From Marinifilum breve (GTDB lineage: Bacteria; Bacteroidota; Bacteroidia; Bacteroidales; Marinifilaceae), in NCBI RefSeq assembly GCF_003202155.1, contig NZ_QFLI01000007.1, positions 186,001-250,000 of the forward strand: 64,000 nucleotides of DNA, written 5' to 3'. This document shows, one piece after another, positions 18,763 to 28,166 of this stretch. Within the stretch, counting starts at the first letter, position 1; the number at the start of each line of letters is the position of its first letter. The notes beneath the pieces are model-generated. The model had not been told where the DNA came from and did not search any database. It saw only the letters and a list, made by a program, of their open reading frames with translations. Position numbers and translations under genes: made by a program.

Positions 18763-19518
18763 ATGAGAAGAAAAATTGTTGCAGGAAACTGGAAAATGAA
18801 CAATACTCTTGAAGAGGGTATTGAGTTGGCTGGACAAATCAATGATCTTGTTGAAAACACCGAGATCAATGATGTAGATGTTGTTATCGGTACTCCTTTT
18901 ATTCACCTTACTGAAGTGAATAAAGTTGTTGGTGAGAAAATTGGGGTTGCTGCACAAAACTGTGCTGACGAAAAAAGCGGTGCTTACACTGGCGAAATCT
19001 CAGCTTCTATGATCAAATCAACTGGAAGCAAATATGTAATCCTTGGTCACTCAGAAAGAAGAACATATTACGGAGAAACCAACGAAATTTTGGTTAAAAA
19101 AGTAAACCTAACTCTTGAAAATGGCCTAGCTCCAATTTTCTGTATTGGTGAGGTTTTGGAAGAACGCGAAGCTGAAAAACACTTCGAAGTTGTGAAAAGT
19201 CAAATCGCAGAAGGTTTGTTCCACTTGTCAGCTGAAGAATTCGGAAAAGTTGTATTGGCTTACGAACCAGTTTGGGCAATCGGTACAGGTGTAACTGCTT
19301 CTTCTGATCAAGCTCAGGAAATGCACGCTTTCATCCGTAAAACTTTAGTAGAGCAATACGGTGAAGAAGTTGCAAACAACACTTCTATTCTTTACGGTGG
19401 TAGCTGTAAGCCTTCTAACGCAAAAGAATTGTTCGAAAACGAAGATGTAGATGGTGGTTTAATCGGTGGTGCTTCTTTGAAAGCAGAAGACTTCATGGGA
19501 ATCATTACTGCATTCTAA
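18763..19518 (+). CDS. tpiA: Triosephosphate isomerase
   Basis: 251 residues, the normal length. It interconverts dihydroxyacetone phosphate and glyceraldehyde 3-phosphate. All catalytic residues are seen: Lys of 'GNWKMN', His of 'ILGHSERR', Glu of '[11 protein letters not shown]' and the phosphate-binding 'LYGGSCKP' and 'GGLIGGASL' segments. The ATG at 18763 begins the canonical [12 protein letters not shown]; an ATG four codons upstream (18751) overlaps the previous stop and is the alternative. Codon use here is noticeably more regular (many GGT/GAA) than in neighbours, as expected for a highly expressed glycolytic gene. A terminator follows. Confidence 0.97.
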   Translation: MRRKIVAGNWKMNNTLEEGIELAGQINDLVENTEINDVDVVIGTPFIHLTEVNKVVGEKIGVAAQNCADEKSGAYTGEISASMIKSTGSKYVILGHSERRTYYGETNEILVKKVNLTLENGLAPIFCIGEVLEEREAEKHFEVVKSQIAEGLFHLSAEEFGKVVLAYEPVWAIGTGVTASSDQAQEMHAFIRKTLVEQYGEEVANNTSILYGGSCKPSNAKELFENEDVDGGLIGGASLKAEDFMGIITAF

Positions 19519-19537
19519 GAACAGAATAGCATAAAAT

Positions 19538-19574
19538 AAAGGCCGATACAAGCAGTGTCGGCTTTTGTTTTTTC
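19538..19574 (+). terminator. Terminator after tpiA
   Basis: GCCGATAC pairs with GTGTCGGC (one G-T pair) around an AAGCA loop, followed by CTTTTGTTTTTT. A clear intrinsic terminator 20 bases after the tpiA stop codon. Confidence 0.8.
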
Positions 19575-19622
19575 TGCGCTTAAAGCATACCTTGCAACAA
19601 CAAAAACAAACTAATAAAACAG

Positions 19623-20459
19623 ATGGACTATATAGAACTAAAATGCCAGATAACTCCTTTTGATGAAGACATTGCAGACATTCTGATTGCAGAACTTGGA
19701 GAGATCGATTTCGAGAGCTTTACACAAACTGACGATACCGTTGAAGCTTTTATTCAGGCTCCACTTTTCGATATGCAAAGAGTGGAGGAATTAACGGTAA
19801 ATCTTCTTCCAAATCATAGCATCTCTTATTCACATCAAACCATTGAATCGCAAGATTGGAATGCTGTTTGGGAATCGAATTTTCAACCAGTAATCATTTC
19901 CGATCAGGTGGTTATCCGTGCATCATTCCATACCGATACACCAAGGGTTCCTTACGATATCGTAATTGATCCTAAAATGTCATTCGGTACAGGTCACCAC
20001 TCTACTACTTCATTGATGGTGCAAACCATACTTGAAACAGAAATTGAAGGCAAAAGAGTGTTGGATATGGGGTGTGGAACCAGTTTATTGGCCATTTTAG
20101 CATCGAAAAGAAATGCCGTGAGAGTTGATGCCATTGACATTGATGAGTGGCCATACAAAAACTCACTGGAAAATATCAAGAACAACAAAGCCAAGAACAT
20201 TTCTGTATTCCTGGGTGATGCAGCTTTATTGGAAGGCAAAACCTACGATGTAGTATTAGCCAACATCAACCGTAACATTTTGGTGAACGACATGAAACAT
20301 TACATAGCTTGTTTACCTGAAAAAGGCGAATTGATTATGAGTGGTTTTTACACGGAAGATTTGCCACATATTCAAAAAGAAGCCGAAGAAAATGGATTAA
20401 AATACATCAGTCACAAAGTAGATAACAACTGGGTGGCAGTGAAATACACCAAGGCTTAA
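19623..20459 (+). CDS. prmA: Ribosomal protein L11 methyltransferase
   Basis: 278 residues. SAM-dependent enzyme that trimethylates ribosomal protein L11. The N-terminal domain (1-120) is the ferredoxin-like L11-recognition part; then comes 'DPKMSFGTGHHSTTSLM', the diagnostic PrmA motif, motif I 'VLDMGCGTSLLAILA', 'AIDIDEWPYKNS' and the 'VLANINRNIL' catalytic strand. The usual 'GSGLLAIAA' reads 'GTSLLAILA' here, a conservative change. It is monocistronic between the tpiA terminator and a repeat-rich gap. Confidence 0.93.
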   Translation: MDYIELKCQITPFDEDIADILIAELGEIDFESFTQTDDTVEAFIQAPLFDMQRVEELTVNLLPNHSISYSHQTIESQDWNAVWESNFQPVIISDQVVIRASFHTDTPRVPYDIVIDPKMSFGTGHHSTTSLMVQTILETEIEGKRVLDMGCGTSLLAILASKRNAVRVDAIDIDEWPYKNSLENIKNNKAKNISVFLGDAALLEGKTYDVVLANINRNILVNDMKHYIACLPEKGELIMSGFYTEDLPHIQKEAEENGLKYISHKVDNNWVAVKYTKA

Positions 20460-20465
20460 GTTTAA

Positions 20466-20565
20466 AAGGTTAAAGTATAAAGGAGTAAAGGGAAAAGTAT
20501 TTGTGCGCCAATATTTTTCCTTTCTCTTAATAATTGTCCCTCATTGCACTTTATACTTTGAACTT
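20466..20565. repeat. Imperfect inverted repeat between prmA and the large exported gene
   Basis: AAAGTATAAAG (20472-20482) is repeated in inverted form as CTTTATACTTT (20549-20559), and neighbouring AAGGAGTAAAG/TTACTTTCTCCTT extends the symmetry. It looks like a dispersed intergenic repeat of the AT-rich hairpin kind. It argues against starting the next gene at the TTG at 20534, which lies inside it. Confidence 0.4.
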
Positions 20566-20632
20566 ATTACTTTCTCCTTATTTCTTGTTAAATTGCCTTA
20601 TCACAATTCCTGATTGGGCAAAAACAAAACCT

Positions 20633-23600
20633 ATGACTCTAAATTTTCGTTCTCTACTACTTATAATTACCTTTTTCTGTTCATTCAACTTATTCGGACA
20701 GTCTATAAAATCATTTCCACACGATTCCATTCAATTCCAGGAAGAATTCCTAAAATTCATGGATCACCCTAGTAAAAAAAAGGAAAGCAAAGCTTTTGCT
20801 GAACAATTCCCATCATTTTGGCTATCTCCAAATCTTAGAGCCGAAGAAAGACAAAAAATTTACCAGGTAAGTGACATCTTATTAAAGAAAAGAGCAAGAT
20901 CTTTCCCTGATTTTTACAACTACTTTCAGACCTTAATGCTGTTTCAGCAACAAAACAGAAACGCAAGCGATTTCACAAACTGGCATTCCGGTTTTTTGCA
21001 ACATGTAAGTGATAAGAAAGTAAAACTGAGCAAAAGCAAAGATTTTCTTGTTCAAACTCAACACCTACTGAACGACAGCATCATAAACAAATCGTACGCA
21101 GTTGAGTGGAAAGCAAAAAATGCTCAATTCAAATATACATTCGATGAGCAACTAAGTATTGAATTTGATAAAGCCAATTTGCTGTGCATCGCGCAAAGAG
21201 ATACTTCAATCATTTACAATACCAAAGGAACATACTTCCCTTTCGAAAAGACTTGGAAAGGAAACAATGGAAAAATAAGTTGGGAACGAGCTGGAAAAGA
21301 TATTAATACTGAATATGCCATATTCGATTCCTACCACCTCGATGCATCTAAATCGACATTTAGCATCGATACCGTTCAGTATTTCAATCCTGAGTTATCA
21401 GATAAAGCACTAAACGGAAGTCTGATTGAGAAAGCCATCAGAACCAAAGATCCCAAAAGAGCATTGTATCCCCGATTTGAATCCTTCGAGCACGAAATTA
21501 AAATCGACGAGATATACGAACATGTAAACTACAAAGGTGGAGTTGCCATACATGGTGCAAAATTTATTGGAAAAGGTAGTCCTGAACATCCTTCCGAAAT
21601 TCAGATATCGAGAAATGACACCCTCTTCCTGGTAGCCCAATCGGAACACTTTGCATTCCAGAACAAACAAATTGCAGGTAAGGATACCAAAATCGAAATC
21701 TTAATAGATACGTGTAGAATCTATCATCCGGGTTTGTTGTTTAAATATTTTACTGAAAAGAAAGAATTGAACCTGTTTCGCGATGGAGAGGGCATATCAA
21801 AGAGTCCATATTTTGACAATTACCACAACCTGATTATGGATTTTGGTATGTTGGTTTGGCGATTGGATGAAAACATGATGCACTTTACCAAAATGAAAGG
21901 TGCTACCAAACGTCAGGCGCACTTCGAATCGACAAATTATTTCAGGATGAACCGATTCATGCGAATTCAAGGAATGGATGAACAAAATCCGTTGGTGCTG
22001 CTTCGCAAGTTTGCTGACTACATTTATGTAGAAACTTTCACTGCAGAAGAATATGCCAATTACATTAAAAAACCGGTAAATCAGGTTCGCCAGCAATTGT
22101 TTTCTCTTTCATTCCATGGGTTTGTAAGCTACAACATGAACACCGATGAAGTGACCTTGCAAAAACGATTGGACGACTACATCAAGAGTGGAATGGGACG
22201 CCAGGATTACGATGTGATTCAGTTTACCACACAAACAGAGGACAAAGAAGCAGATGCCATCTATTTTATTGGTAGTTCGAACCTACAAATTAATGGTGTG
22301 CGCCAAATTGCGGTGAGTGACTCGCAGAACGTAGTAATTTTCCCAAAGCATCGCAAAATTGTACTGAAAAAGAACCGCGACTTTGAGTTCGATGGCCGAT
22401 TAATGGCTGGCTTGATCGATCTTCATGGTAAAGGATTCGATTTTTCCTACGACAACTTTAAGGTCGATCTAAAATCGATCGATTCCCTGCAAATGAATGT
22501 AGTAGTGGATTCCTTAAGTAGATTTGGCAAGCGATACACCAATTTGTTGGGTAGTGTAGTTGAAAACATATCGGGTGACTTGTTGATCGACGATCCGAAC
22601 AACAAATCGGGAAATAAGAAATTTGCCGACTACCCTATTTTCAATAGTGTTGATTCCAGTTACGTTTTTTACGACAAGCCACACATTCAGGATGGCGTGT
22701 ACAAACGTGATGAATTCTACTTTAAGGTAGATCCTTACACCATCACGAACATCAATAATTTTGATCGTTCTGATATTGAACTGGCAGGAACTTTTGTTTC
22801 CGATAGCATTTTCCCAAGCTTTAGAGAACCATTAACCATTCGAGAAGACAACTCGCTGGGTTTTGAGCACATCACACCAGCAAATGGTTTTTCCGCTTAC
22901 GATAAAGGTGTTTTTACCGATACAGTTTTCCTTTCGAACCAAGGTTTAAGAGGTAGTGGTACGGTAAACTATTTGGTATCCGAAACCAAATCAACAGATT
23001 TCATTTTCCGACCTGAAGAAATGCATACCAATGCTGAAAGTTTCGAGTTGAAGGAACACGATACCAAAATGAACAATCCAGAAATAAACGGTAAGCAGAT
23101 ATACGTTCAATGGTTCCCATACAAAGATGAAATGTATGTGAAAAGTAGCGCCTTGCCACTAGACATGTACCAAAAACTGGCCACCTTATCCGGAACGCTT
23201 AAGATTACACCAAACGGTATCACTGGTATGGGAAATATGGAGTTGGTGAATGCGGAAATTAAATCGGATTACTTTACCTACAACCGCAAAAACATTTTAG
23301 CTGATTCGGCAAGTTTTAAAATTATAAATGCCGATTCAACAGGGTATTCATTCGAAACCGAATCAGTAAATGCAAACATCGACTTTGTAAGCCGTACGGG
23401 AGCTTTCGAAAACACCAATGCCGATAAGAAAAGTCTTTTCCCAGATAATCGCTACATGAGTTACATCAACAACTTTAAGTGGTATATGGATGAGCAGATG
23501 ATCGATTTTGGGAAAGAAGATGAAGCGACACTTGCAGCGCTTTGGCAAACAGGAAAAATTGGTGATTTGGATGAGAAATCGCTCAATACATTTGTTTCCA

Positions 23601-25105
23601 TCGATCCGAAACAGGATTCGCTAAGTTTTGTAACTCCACTTGCACGATACGATGCCATGGACAATACCATTTCGGCCAAGTTTGTAAAAAGCATAAACAT
23701 TGCCGACGCCAAACTTTATCCAGACAGTGGTATTGTGAATATTGCAAAAGGCGGTAGAATGGAGACCTTCAGAAATGCCGAAGTGATTGCCGATACCATC
23801 AACCAATTCCATAGAATTTACAATGCTATCATTAATGTACATGGTAAAAACTCTTATTCCGGATCGGGATCGTACACCTACAAAACTGCGGATGACAAAG
23901 AGCAGCTGCTCACTTTCGATGTAATTGATGTTGACTCAACCGGCCAAACCATTGCCATGGGAAATATCACGGAAGAAAAAGCTTTTACATTAAGTCCTGA
24001 GTTCGATTACAAAGGAAAAGTGAAACTGGAAGCCAGAGATTCTGCCCTATTTTTTGATGGTCAGGCACACATACACAACAAGTGTGGACAGATTAAAGAC
24101 AATTGGTTGGATTTTAAATCAAAGATCGATCCGAATGAGATATTGATTCCTGTAGAGCATCATGCAATAGACGATGACAGGTTGAAGCTGTACAACTCCT
24201 TCTTCCTGACCAACGATTCTATTCACATCTACTCATCCTTCCTATCGCGTAGAATTTTCTATACCGATAATGTTTTGCTCGATGCCAAGGGATACCTGAC
24301 CTACAACGAGAAATTACAGGCCTATCAAATTGCAGAGAAAGACAAACTGAGAGATCCGAATATACAAGGAAGCATGATTTCTTTCTATCAGAACAACTGT
24401 AACATTAAAGGAGAAGGTAAAGTAAACCTGGGTGCCGAATTGGGACAGATCAAGCAAGTAGCTTCGGGGAATATTGAGCACGATTTAACAAGTGATATCG
24501 TTACGCTAGACCTTATTTATGGAGTTGATTTCTTTATGAACGATCAGGCCATGAAAATCATGGAAAATGATTTTGCCAATGCCACAATAGCAGTCAGCAA
24601 GCTCAACAAAAAGAACTACACCAAAAAGATTGCCGAAATCATGGGCAAAGCAAAAGCCGAAAAGGCCATGCTTGCACGCGATGAGAATGGCATATACAAA
24701 GAATTGCCTAAGGAATTGAAGCATACCATTTACTTCAATAACCTCGATTTTATTTGGGATAAAGAAGCCAAAGCCTATAATTCCATTGGTGATATCGGAA
24801 TTGGAAACATCAACGGCAAGCAAATTAACAAGAGCGTTAAAGGCAAGGTGGAACTCGACAAAAAACGAAGTGGTAACAAATTGACCATCTACCTTGAGAT
24901 TGATAAATCAACCTGGTATTTCTTCCAATACCATCATGGGGTAATGTTTGTGCGATCGTCAAACGATGAGTTCAACACCATTGTTACGGAAACCAAAGAG
25001 GACAAACGTGAGTTTAAAGATCCGTTGAAAAAGAATCCTTATTCCTACATCATTACACAACGCTCTAAAAAGACGAAGTTCTTGAAACGTATGAATTTTA
25101 AGTAA
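20633..25105 (+). CDS. Very large exported protein of unknown function
   Basis: 1490 residues. The start at 20633 is the first ATG and gives a clean signal peptide ('LLLIITFFCSFNLFGQS'). No family is recognised. The N-terminal 140 residues are helical and charged; the rest is dominated by beta strands with many recurring 'DS...YNP', 'KG.G.V' and 'G.IVNIAKGG' type turns, no membrane helix and no T9SS C-terminal domain. A helical patch near residue 480 ('EEYANYIKKPVNQVRQQLF') may be a small winged-helix-like insert. Basic C-terminus (RSKKTKFLKRMNFK). The all-beta character suggests a periplasmic or surface scaffold, possibly an outer-membrane-assembly partner; function unknown. Confidence 0.75.
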   Translation: MTLNFRSLLLIITFFCSFNLFGQSIKSFPHDSIQFQEEFLKFMDHPSKKKESKAFAEQFPSFWLSPNLRAEERQKIYQVSDILLKKRARSFPDFYNYFQTLMLFQQQNRNASDFTNWHSGFLQHVSDKKVKLSKSKDFLVQTQHLLNDSIINKSYAVEWKAKNAQFKYTFDEQLSIEFDKANLLCIAQRDTSIIYNTKGTYFPFEKTWKGNNGKISWERAGKDINTEYAIFDSYHLDASKSTFSIDTVQYFNPELSDKALNGSLIEKAIRTKDPKRALYPRFESFEHEIKIDEIYEHVNYKGGVAIHGAKFIGKGSPEHPSEIQISRNDTLFLVAQSEHFAFQNKQIAGKDTKIEILIDTCRIYHPGLLFKYFTEKKELNLFRDGEGISKSPYFDNYHNLIMDFGMLVWRLDENMMHFTKMKGATKRQAHFESTNYFRMNRFMRIQGMDEQNPLVLLRKFADYIYVETFTAEEYANYIKKPVNQVRQQLFSLSFHGFVSYNMNTDEVTLQKRLDDYIKSGMGRQDYDVIQFTTQTEDKEADAIYFIGSSNLQINGVRQIAVSDSQNVVIFPKHRKIVLKKNRDFEFDGRLMAGLIDLHGKGFDFSYDNFKVDLKSIDSLQMNVVVDSLSRFGKRYTNLLGSVVENISGDLLIDDPNNKSGNKKFADYPIFNSVDSSYVFYDKPHIQDGVYKRDEFYFKVDPYTITNINNFDRSDIELAGTFVSDSIFPSFREPLTIREDNSLGFEHITPANGFSAYDKGVFTDTVFLSNQGLRGSGTVNYLVSETKSTDFIFRPEEMHTNAESFELKEHDTKMNNPEINGKQIYVQWFPYKDEMYVKSSALPLDMYQKLATLSGTLKITPNGITGMGNMELVNAEIKSDYFTYNRKNILADSASFKIINADSTGYSFETESVNANIDFVSRTGAFENTNADKKSLFPDNRYMSYINNFKWYMDEQMIDFGKEDEATLAALWQTGKIGDLDEKSLNTFVSIDPKQDSLSFVTPLARYDAMDNTISAKFVKSINIADAKLYPDSGIVNIAKGGRMETFRNAEVIADTINQFHRIYNAIINVHGKNSYSGSGSYTYKTADDKEQLLTFDVIDVDSTGQTIAMGNITEEKAFTLSPEFDYKGKVKLEARDSALFFDGQAHIHNKCGQIKDNWLDFKSKIDPNEILIPVEHHAIDDDRLKLYNSFFLTNDSIHIYSSFLSRRIFYTDNVLLDAKGYLTYNEKLQAYQIAEKDKLRDPNIQGSMISFYQNNCNIKGEGKVNLGAELGQIKQVASGNIEHDLTSDIVTLDLIYGVDFFMNDQAMKIMENDFANATIAVSKLNKKNYTKKIAEIMGKAKAEKAMLARDENGIYKELPKELKHTIYFNNLDFIWDKEAKAYNSIGDIGIGNINGKQINKSVKGKVELDKKRSGNKLTIYLEIDKSTWYFFQYHHGVMFVRSSNDEFNTIVTETKEDKREFKDPLKKNPYSYIITQRSKKTKFLKRMNFK

Positions 25106-25107
25106 TT

Positions 25108-25213
25108 TAACCACGAAGGCCACTAAGGTTTTTCACAAAGGAACACAAAGTGAAAACAAAAGCTTAACCACAAAGGATGCTCAAAGGTATTCACCAGGTT
25201 TCACAAAGGATAA
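25108..25213. repeat. Dispersed 'CCACTAAGG...TTCACAAAGG' repeat, left arm
   Basis: Right after the stop codon, phrases such as AACCACGAAGGCCACTAAGG, TTTCACAAAGG and AACACAAAG recur several times to 25213. The first 43 bases are an inverted copy of 25352-25394 on the other side of a terminator hairpin. This is the kind of degenerate short repeat that is scattered between genes in many Bacteroidota; no coding potential. Confidence 0.6.
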
Positions 25214-25291
25214 AAAGATTTAGATTAAGAATGATTGGTCACAGAACCAGCATTTATACTAGATTTTCGCAATCCTATGATTTATAATTAA

Positions 25292-25328
25292 AAATAACGC
25301 CACACTCTATTAGAATGTGGCGTTATTA
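25292..25328. terminator. Strong hairpin terminator
   Basis: AATAACGCCACA pairs perfectly with TGTGGCGTTATT; the inner TCTATTAGA continues the symmetry. It is flanked by A-rich and T-rich ends, so it can serve the convergent large exported gene (plus) and the YwbE gene (minus). It sits at the middle of the larger inverted repeat 25108/25394. Confidence 0.7.
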
Positions 25329-25351
25329 TTTAGTGTATAAATCTAATTATT

Positions 25352-25394
25352 CTTCGTGATCTTTGTGAAAAACCTTAGTGCCCTTAGTGGTTAG
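25352..25394. repeat. Dispersed repeat, right arm (inverted)
   Basis: CTTTGTGAAAAACCTTAGTG followed by CCCTTAGTGGTTAG is the reverse complement, with a few changes, of the sequence starting at 25109. Together the two arms enclose about 200 bases including the terminator. Confidence 0.6.
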
Positions 25395-25411
25395 AAAACT
25401 TTACGGTAAAA

Positions 25412-25609
25412 TTATTTCACAATCTCCTGCACTCTACCCACTTGTCCACTTTCCAATCGCACCTTTATGCCATGTGGGTGTATGGCCGAATTGGTTAGCA
25501 AATCTTTCACAATCCCTTCAGTTAACTTTCCGCTGCGCTGATCTTCTTTTAAAACAATTTTCACCTTCAATCCAGGTTTAATGTTTTCTCTTTTATCTCC
25601 TTCGTTCAT
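25412..25609 (-). CDS. YwbE family protein (DUF2196)
   Basis: 65 residues. 'RENIKPGLKVKIVLKEDQRS' followed by 'GKLTEGIVKDLLTNSAIHPH' and 'GIKVRLESGQVGRV' is the full YwbE/DUF2196 pattern, a small beta-rich, probably KOW/OB-like, cytosolic protein of unknown function. Start at the ATG 25609; the longer frame upstream opens only with TTG. No operon partner; stop 17 bases from the inverted repeat. Confidence 0.88.
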   Translation of the reverse strand: MNEGDKRENIKPGLKVKIVLKEDQRSGKLTEGIVKDLLTNSAIHPHGIKVRLESGQVGRVQEIVK

Positions 25610-25780
25610 AATTTTGGTTTTTGATAGTCCCTTATACAAATGTAATGCGATTTTGGGAGATTATCATATTATGTTGGCAATTAAAAACATTGTAATTCAT
25701 GAACGCAGTAACGCAACCCTAATTACTTTACTCCATCTATAAATTGTTATTTAATCACTTACTCTAAAAACATATTTTTA

Positions 25781-27130
25781 ATGAAAAACATCCTCTACAC
25801 ACTCTTAGCTGCAGTTCTGATTTATTCGTGTTCCAATAATGATGATATAGATGGTATTTCACCCGAAGTTTCAGGAAATAATAAATTGCCTAAAGAACTT
25901 GCTGTTGATTCTTCACAAACATTTACCCAAATTATATCAGGTCAAGCTGAAGCCAGAAGATTAGGACTTCAATTTAATTTTTCTGATTTCGAACCTACGG
26001 GAGTTTACGCAAAGCCCAACACAACCTTAACTGTAAATGTCAGTTTACTTTCTGGCACTGATTATCCTGAGTTACTTGTAGGAACTTATTCTAGAGGTGA
26101 CCATTGGAACAAGCAACCACAAAGTTATTTTCTTCAGTCTGGCATTAATAAAATAGAAGTTAATGGAGAAGGGGGAATGGTTTACGTCCGATACGTAAGC
26201 GATAACAATCCAAATGGCAAGGTTAAAATTGATTTTAATGATGGTTGGGAGCATAGCCCTCTGTATCAATACAAAAAAACAACAAATGCCAACTGGAAAA
26301 AAATGCTTGAGAGATTTGCTGATGTTCCAACAGCAACCTTGGTTGGTGAAAAAGAGTTTCTGGTAGTTTCGCGTGAAAAAGCAATCGAATATCAAGATGA
26401 GAATCAGGATGAATTGCTAAAGACAATAGATGAAATCGTTACCATCCAAAATAACTTAAGTGGTATGGACGGCTCTAAAGATATTCATAAACCAATGTCG
26501 CACAAAATACTTATGGTAGAATACACAGGCTCTGATTATTATATGTTTGCATATTATTACCGAACAGCTTACCGAAAGAGCGATGCAGTCCAATATATTC
26601 TTGATCCTAACATACTAAAAAGCGATGGTTGGGGACCTTGGCATGAATTGGGTCATATGCATCAAATGAGCGCCTGGACATGGAGCGAAATTATTGAAAC
26701 CAGTGTAAACCTATACAGCTTGGCTGTAGAAAAAGAATTTGGTGTTACTCCGTCGAGGTACAAACGAGACAATCGATGGGAACAAGTAAAAAACTATCTT
26801 GCCTTGTCCGACGATCAAAGAAATTTTAATTCAGACAATGCTGATGTTTGGATTAGATTGGGAATGTTTTACCAGCTTCAATTGGCGTTTGGAGATGATT
26901 TCATTAAAAATTTACACAAGCATATCAGAGAAAAACAACCTCTTATAAACAATGACGAGGACAAGATGAGAACATTTATGCTTACAGCTTGTGAAGTATC
27001 TGGAAGAGATTTGTCTCAATTTTTCAAAAAATGGGGAATGAACTTCACCAATTCCAACGAAGTTTACGAAGAAATAGCCAATATGTGGCTGCTTGAACCA
27101 GAAAGTGACATCAGCTTAATCACCGAATAA
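25781..27130 (+). CDS. M60-family metallopeptidase lipoprotein (enhancin/mucinase-like)
   Basis: 449 residues. Lipoprotein signal with lipobox LIYSC near residue 17, so likely displayed at the outer membrane. The M60-like peptidase domain covers about residues 70-420. The zinc motif is HELGH at 288-292 ('GPWHELGHMHQM') with the downstream glutamate Glu306 in 'SEIIETSVN', the gluzincin arrangement. Upstream 'LLSGTDYPELLVGTYSRGDH' and 'NKIEVNGEGGMVYVRY' match the beta domain that precedes M60 in gut and marine Bacteroidota enzymes acting on O-glycoproteins such as mucins. No carbohydrate-binding module is attached and there is no SusCD pair nearby. Monocistronic with its own terminator. Confidence 0.88.
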   Translation: MKNILYTLLAAVLIYSCSNNDDIDGISPEVSGNNKLPKELAVDSSQTFTQIISGQAEARRLGLQFNFSDFEPTGVYAKPNTTLTVNVSLLSGTDYPELLVGTYSRGDHWNKQPQSYFLQSGINKIEVNGEGGMVYVRYVSDNNPNGKVKIDFNDGWEHSPLYQYKKTTNANWKKMLERFADVPTATLVGEKEFLVVSREKAIEYQDENQDELLKTIDEIVTIQNNLSGMDGSKDIHKPMSHKILMVEYTGSDYYMFAYYYRTAYRKSDAVQYILDPNILKSDGWGPWHELGHMHQMSAWTWSEIIETSVNLYSLAVEKEFGVTPSRYKRDNRWEQVKNYLALSDDQRNFNSDNADVWIRLGMFYQLQLAFGDDFIKNLHKHIREKQPLINNDEDKMRTFMLTACEVSGRDLSQFFKKWGMNFTNSNEVYEEIANMWLLEPESDISLITE

Positions 27131-27151
27131 ATAATCATATTCAAACCAAAC

Positions 27152-27178
27152 AAAAAGACGGCATTCATGTCGTTTTTT
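27152..27178 (+). terminator. Terminator after the M60 peptidase gene
   Basis: AAAAGACGGCAT pairs with ATGTCGTTTTTT (two G-T pairs) and ends in a T run. The GACGGCATTCATGTCG core resembles the REP palindrome at 30241 and could be derived from one. Confidence 0.7.
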
Positions 27179-27342
27179 CTTTGATACCACCTTATTGACC
27201 TTGTAAATCCAAGCAACACCATGCTTCTCACAATCCGTTCCAAGCAACATGCCAAGCATCTTCAAGATGCTATACATATAATCCGAATAAAATACATCTA
27301 CTAAAATCCAATAATCAAGATCTTAATTCATTAGTTAGGTTT

Positions 27343-27628
27343 CGAGGCTTTGAGCTCCGATTTCGAAGCTATTTTCTTCGGTGTCGAAGCTTTTTGCTCT
27401 GAAGCCGAAGCTCGGAGCTGTGAGATCGAAGCTTTTTACTCCGATTTCGAGGCTTTGAGCTCCGATTTCGAAGCTATTTTCTTCGGTGTCGAAGCTTTTT
27501 GCTCTGAAGCCGAAGCTCGGAGCTGCGAGATCGAAGCTTTTTACTCCGGGTTCGAAGCTCTGAGCTCCGATTTCAAAGCTATTTTCTTCGGTGTTGCAGC
27601 TATTTGCTTTGAACTCGAAACTCGTTGA
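27343..27628. repeat. 21-bp minisatellite organised in 105-bp higher-order units
   Basis: Thirteen consecutive 21-base units, nearly all beginning CGAAGCT or CGAGGCT, from 27343. Five different units form a 105-base super-unit (starts near 27343, 27448 and 27553); the first two super-units are almost identical and the third is more diverged. Because 21 and 105 are multiples of three, one plus-strand frame stays open for 92 codons and reads as a heptad of the form EAxxSxx, but it has no ATG and no ribosome-binding site, and a stop precedes it. I treat it as a noncoding tandem repeat. Confidence 0.85.
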
Positions 27629-27631
27629 TAT

Positions 27632-27666
27632 AAAAAGCCCCCAATCATTACAATCGGGGGCTTAAG
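27632..27666 (-). terminator. Terminator after the 27693 gene
   Basis: AAGCCCCC pairs with GGGGGCTT, and on the minus strand the stem is followed by CTTTTTATA. It lies 27 bases after the stop of the minus-strand gene. Confidence 0.75.
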
Positions 27667-27692
27667 CAATCCAAAACCGTTTATTTTACTTG

Positions 27693-28166
27693 TTATTCTT
27701 CGGCAGGCGTTTCCTTTTTCCTAGTTCCAGGAAAACGCTTCTTCAATTCTTCAACCGCCTCTGCAGCACCAGGTTGCCCCATAGCAGCAGCATTCTTTAA
27801 CACCTTGTAAATAACTCTCGAGCTAGCATAAGCTTCGCTACCGGCCAAAACCATTGTATCATCAATTTCATTGGTAATACGGCTTAAAGGCGTTAAAAAC
27901 TGACGTAGTGTTTTCACACTATCCAAATCAATTTGTGCCTCGTTAATATCAACAAAACCAGGAACAAATTCGGGATATGTTTGACCATATCCCAGAGATT
28001 TTTCAACAAACGAAACCGTTTTATCTCCCATTTTTGGCAAATCTCTTTTGTCATCAGGGATTAAGGTTTCTAGTTTGGGCTCCAAAATATCTTCTAATAC
28101 TTTGATAGCATCATTAACCTGAGTTTTTTCCTCATCAGTTAATGTAAAAGAAATCTTATTCTCCAT
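27693..28166 (-). CDS. Uncharacterised helical protein next to a minisatellite
   Basis: 157 residues, no signal peptide or membrane helix, rich in charged helices. Recognisable blocks are 'FTLTDEEKTQVNDAIKVL', 'LPKMGDKTVSFVEKSL', 'PEFVPGFVDINEAQID' and 'SRITNEIDDTMVLAGSEAY', followed by a basic-acidic tail. I know no function for it; the compact blocks look like a conserved Bacteroidota-type family. A terminator and then the 21-bp minisatellite lie directly downstream; the upstream 300 bases are empty. Confidence 0.75.
   Translation of the reverse strand: MENKISFTLTDEEKTQVNDAIKVLEDILEPKLETLIPDDKRDLPKMGDKTVSFVEKSLGYGQTYPEFVPGFVDINEAQIDLDSVKTLRQFLTPLSRITNEIDDTMVLAGSEAYASSRVIYKVLKNAAAMGQPGAAEAVEELKKRFPGTRKKETPAEE

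Noticed and set aside
27350-27628. A 92-codon plus-strand open frame across the CGAAGCT minisatellite
   Set aside because: It begins only with TTG, has no ribosome-binding site, a stop lies five codons further upstream, and its whole sequence comes from a 21-base repeat that cannot create stops in that frame.
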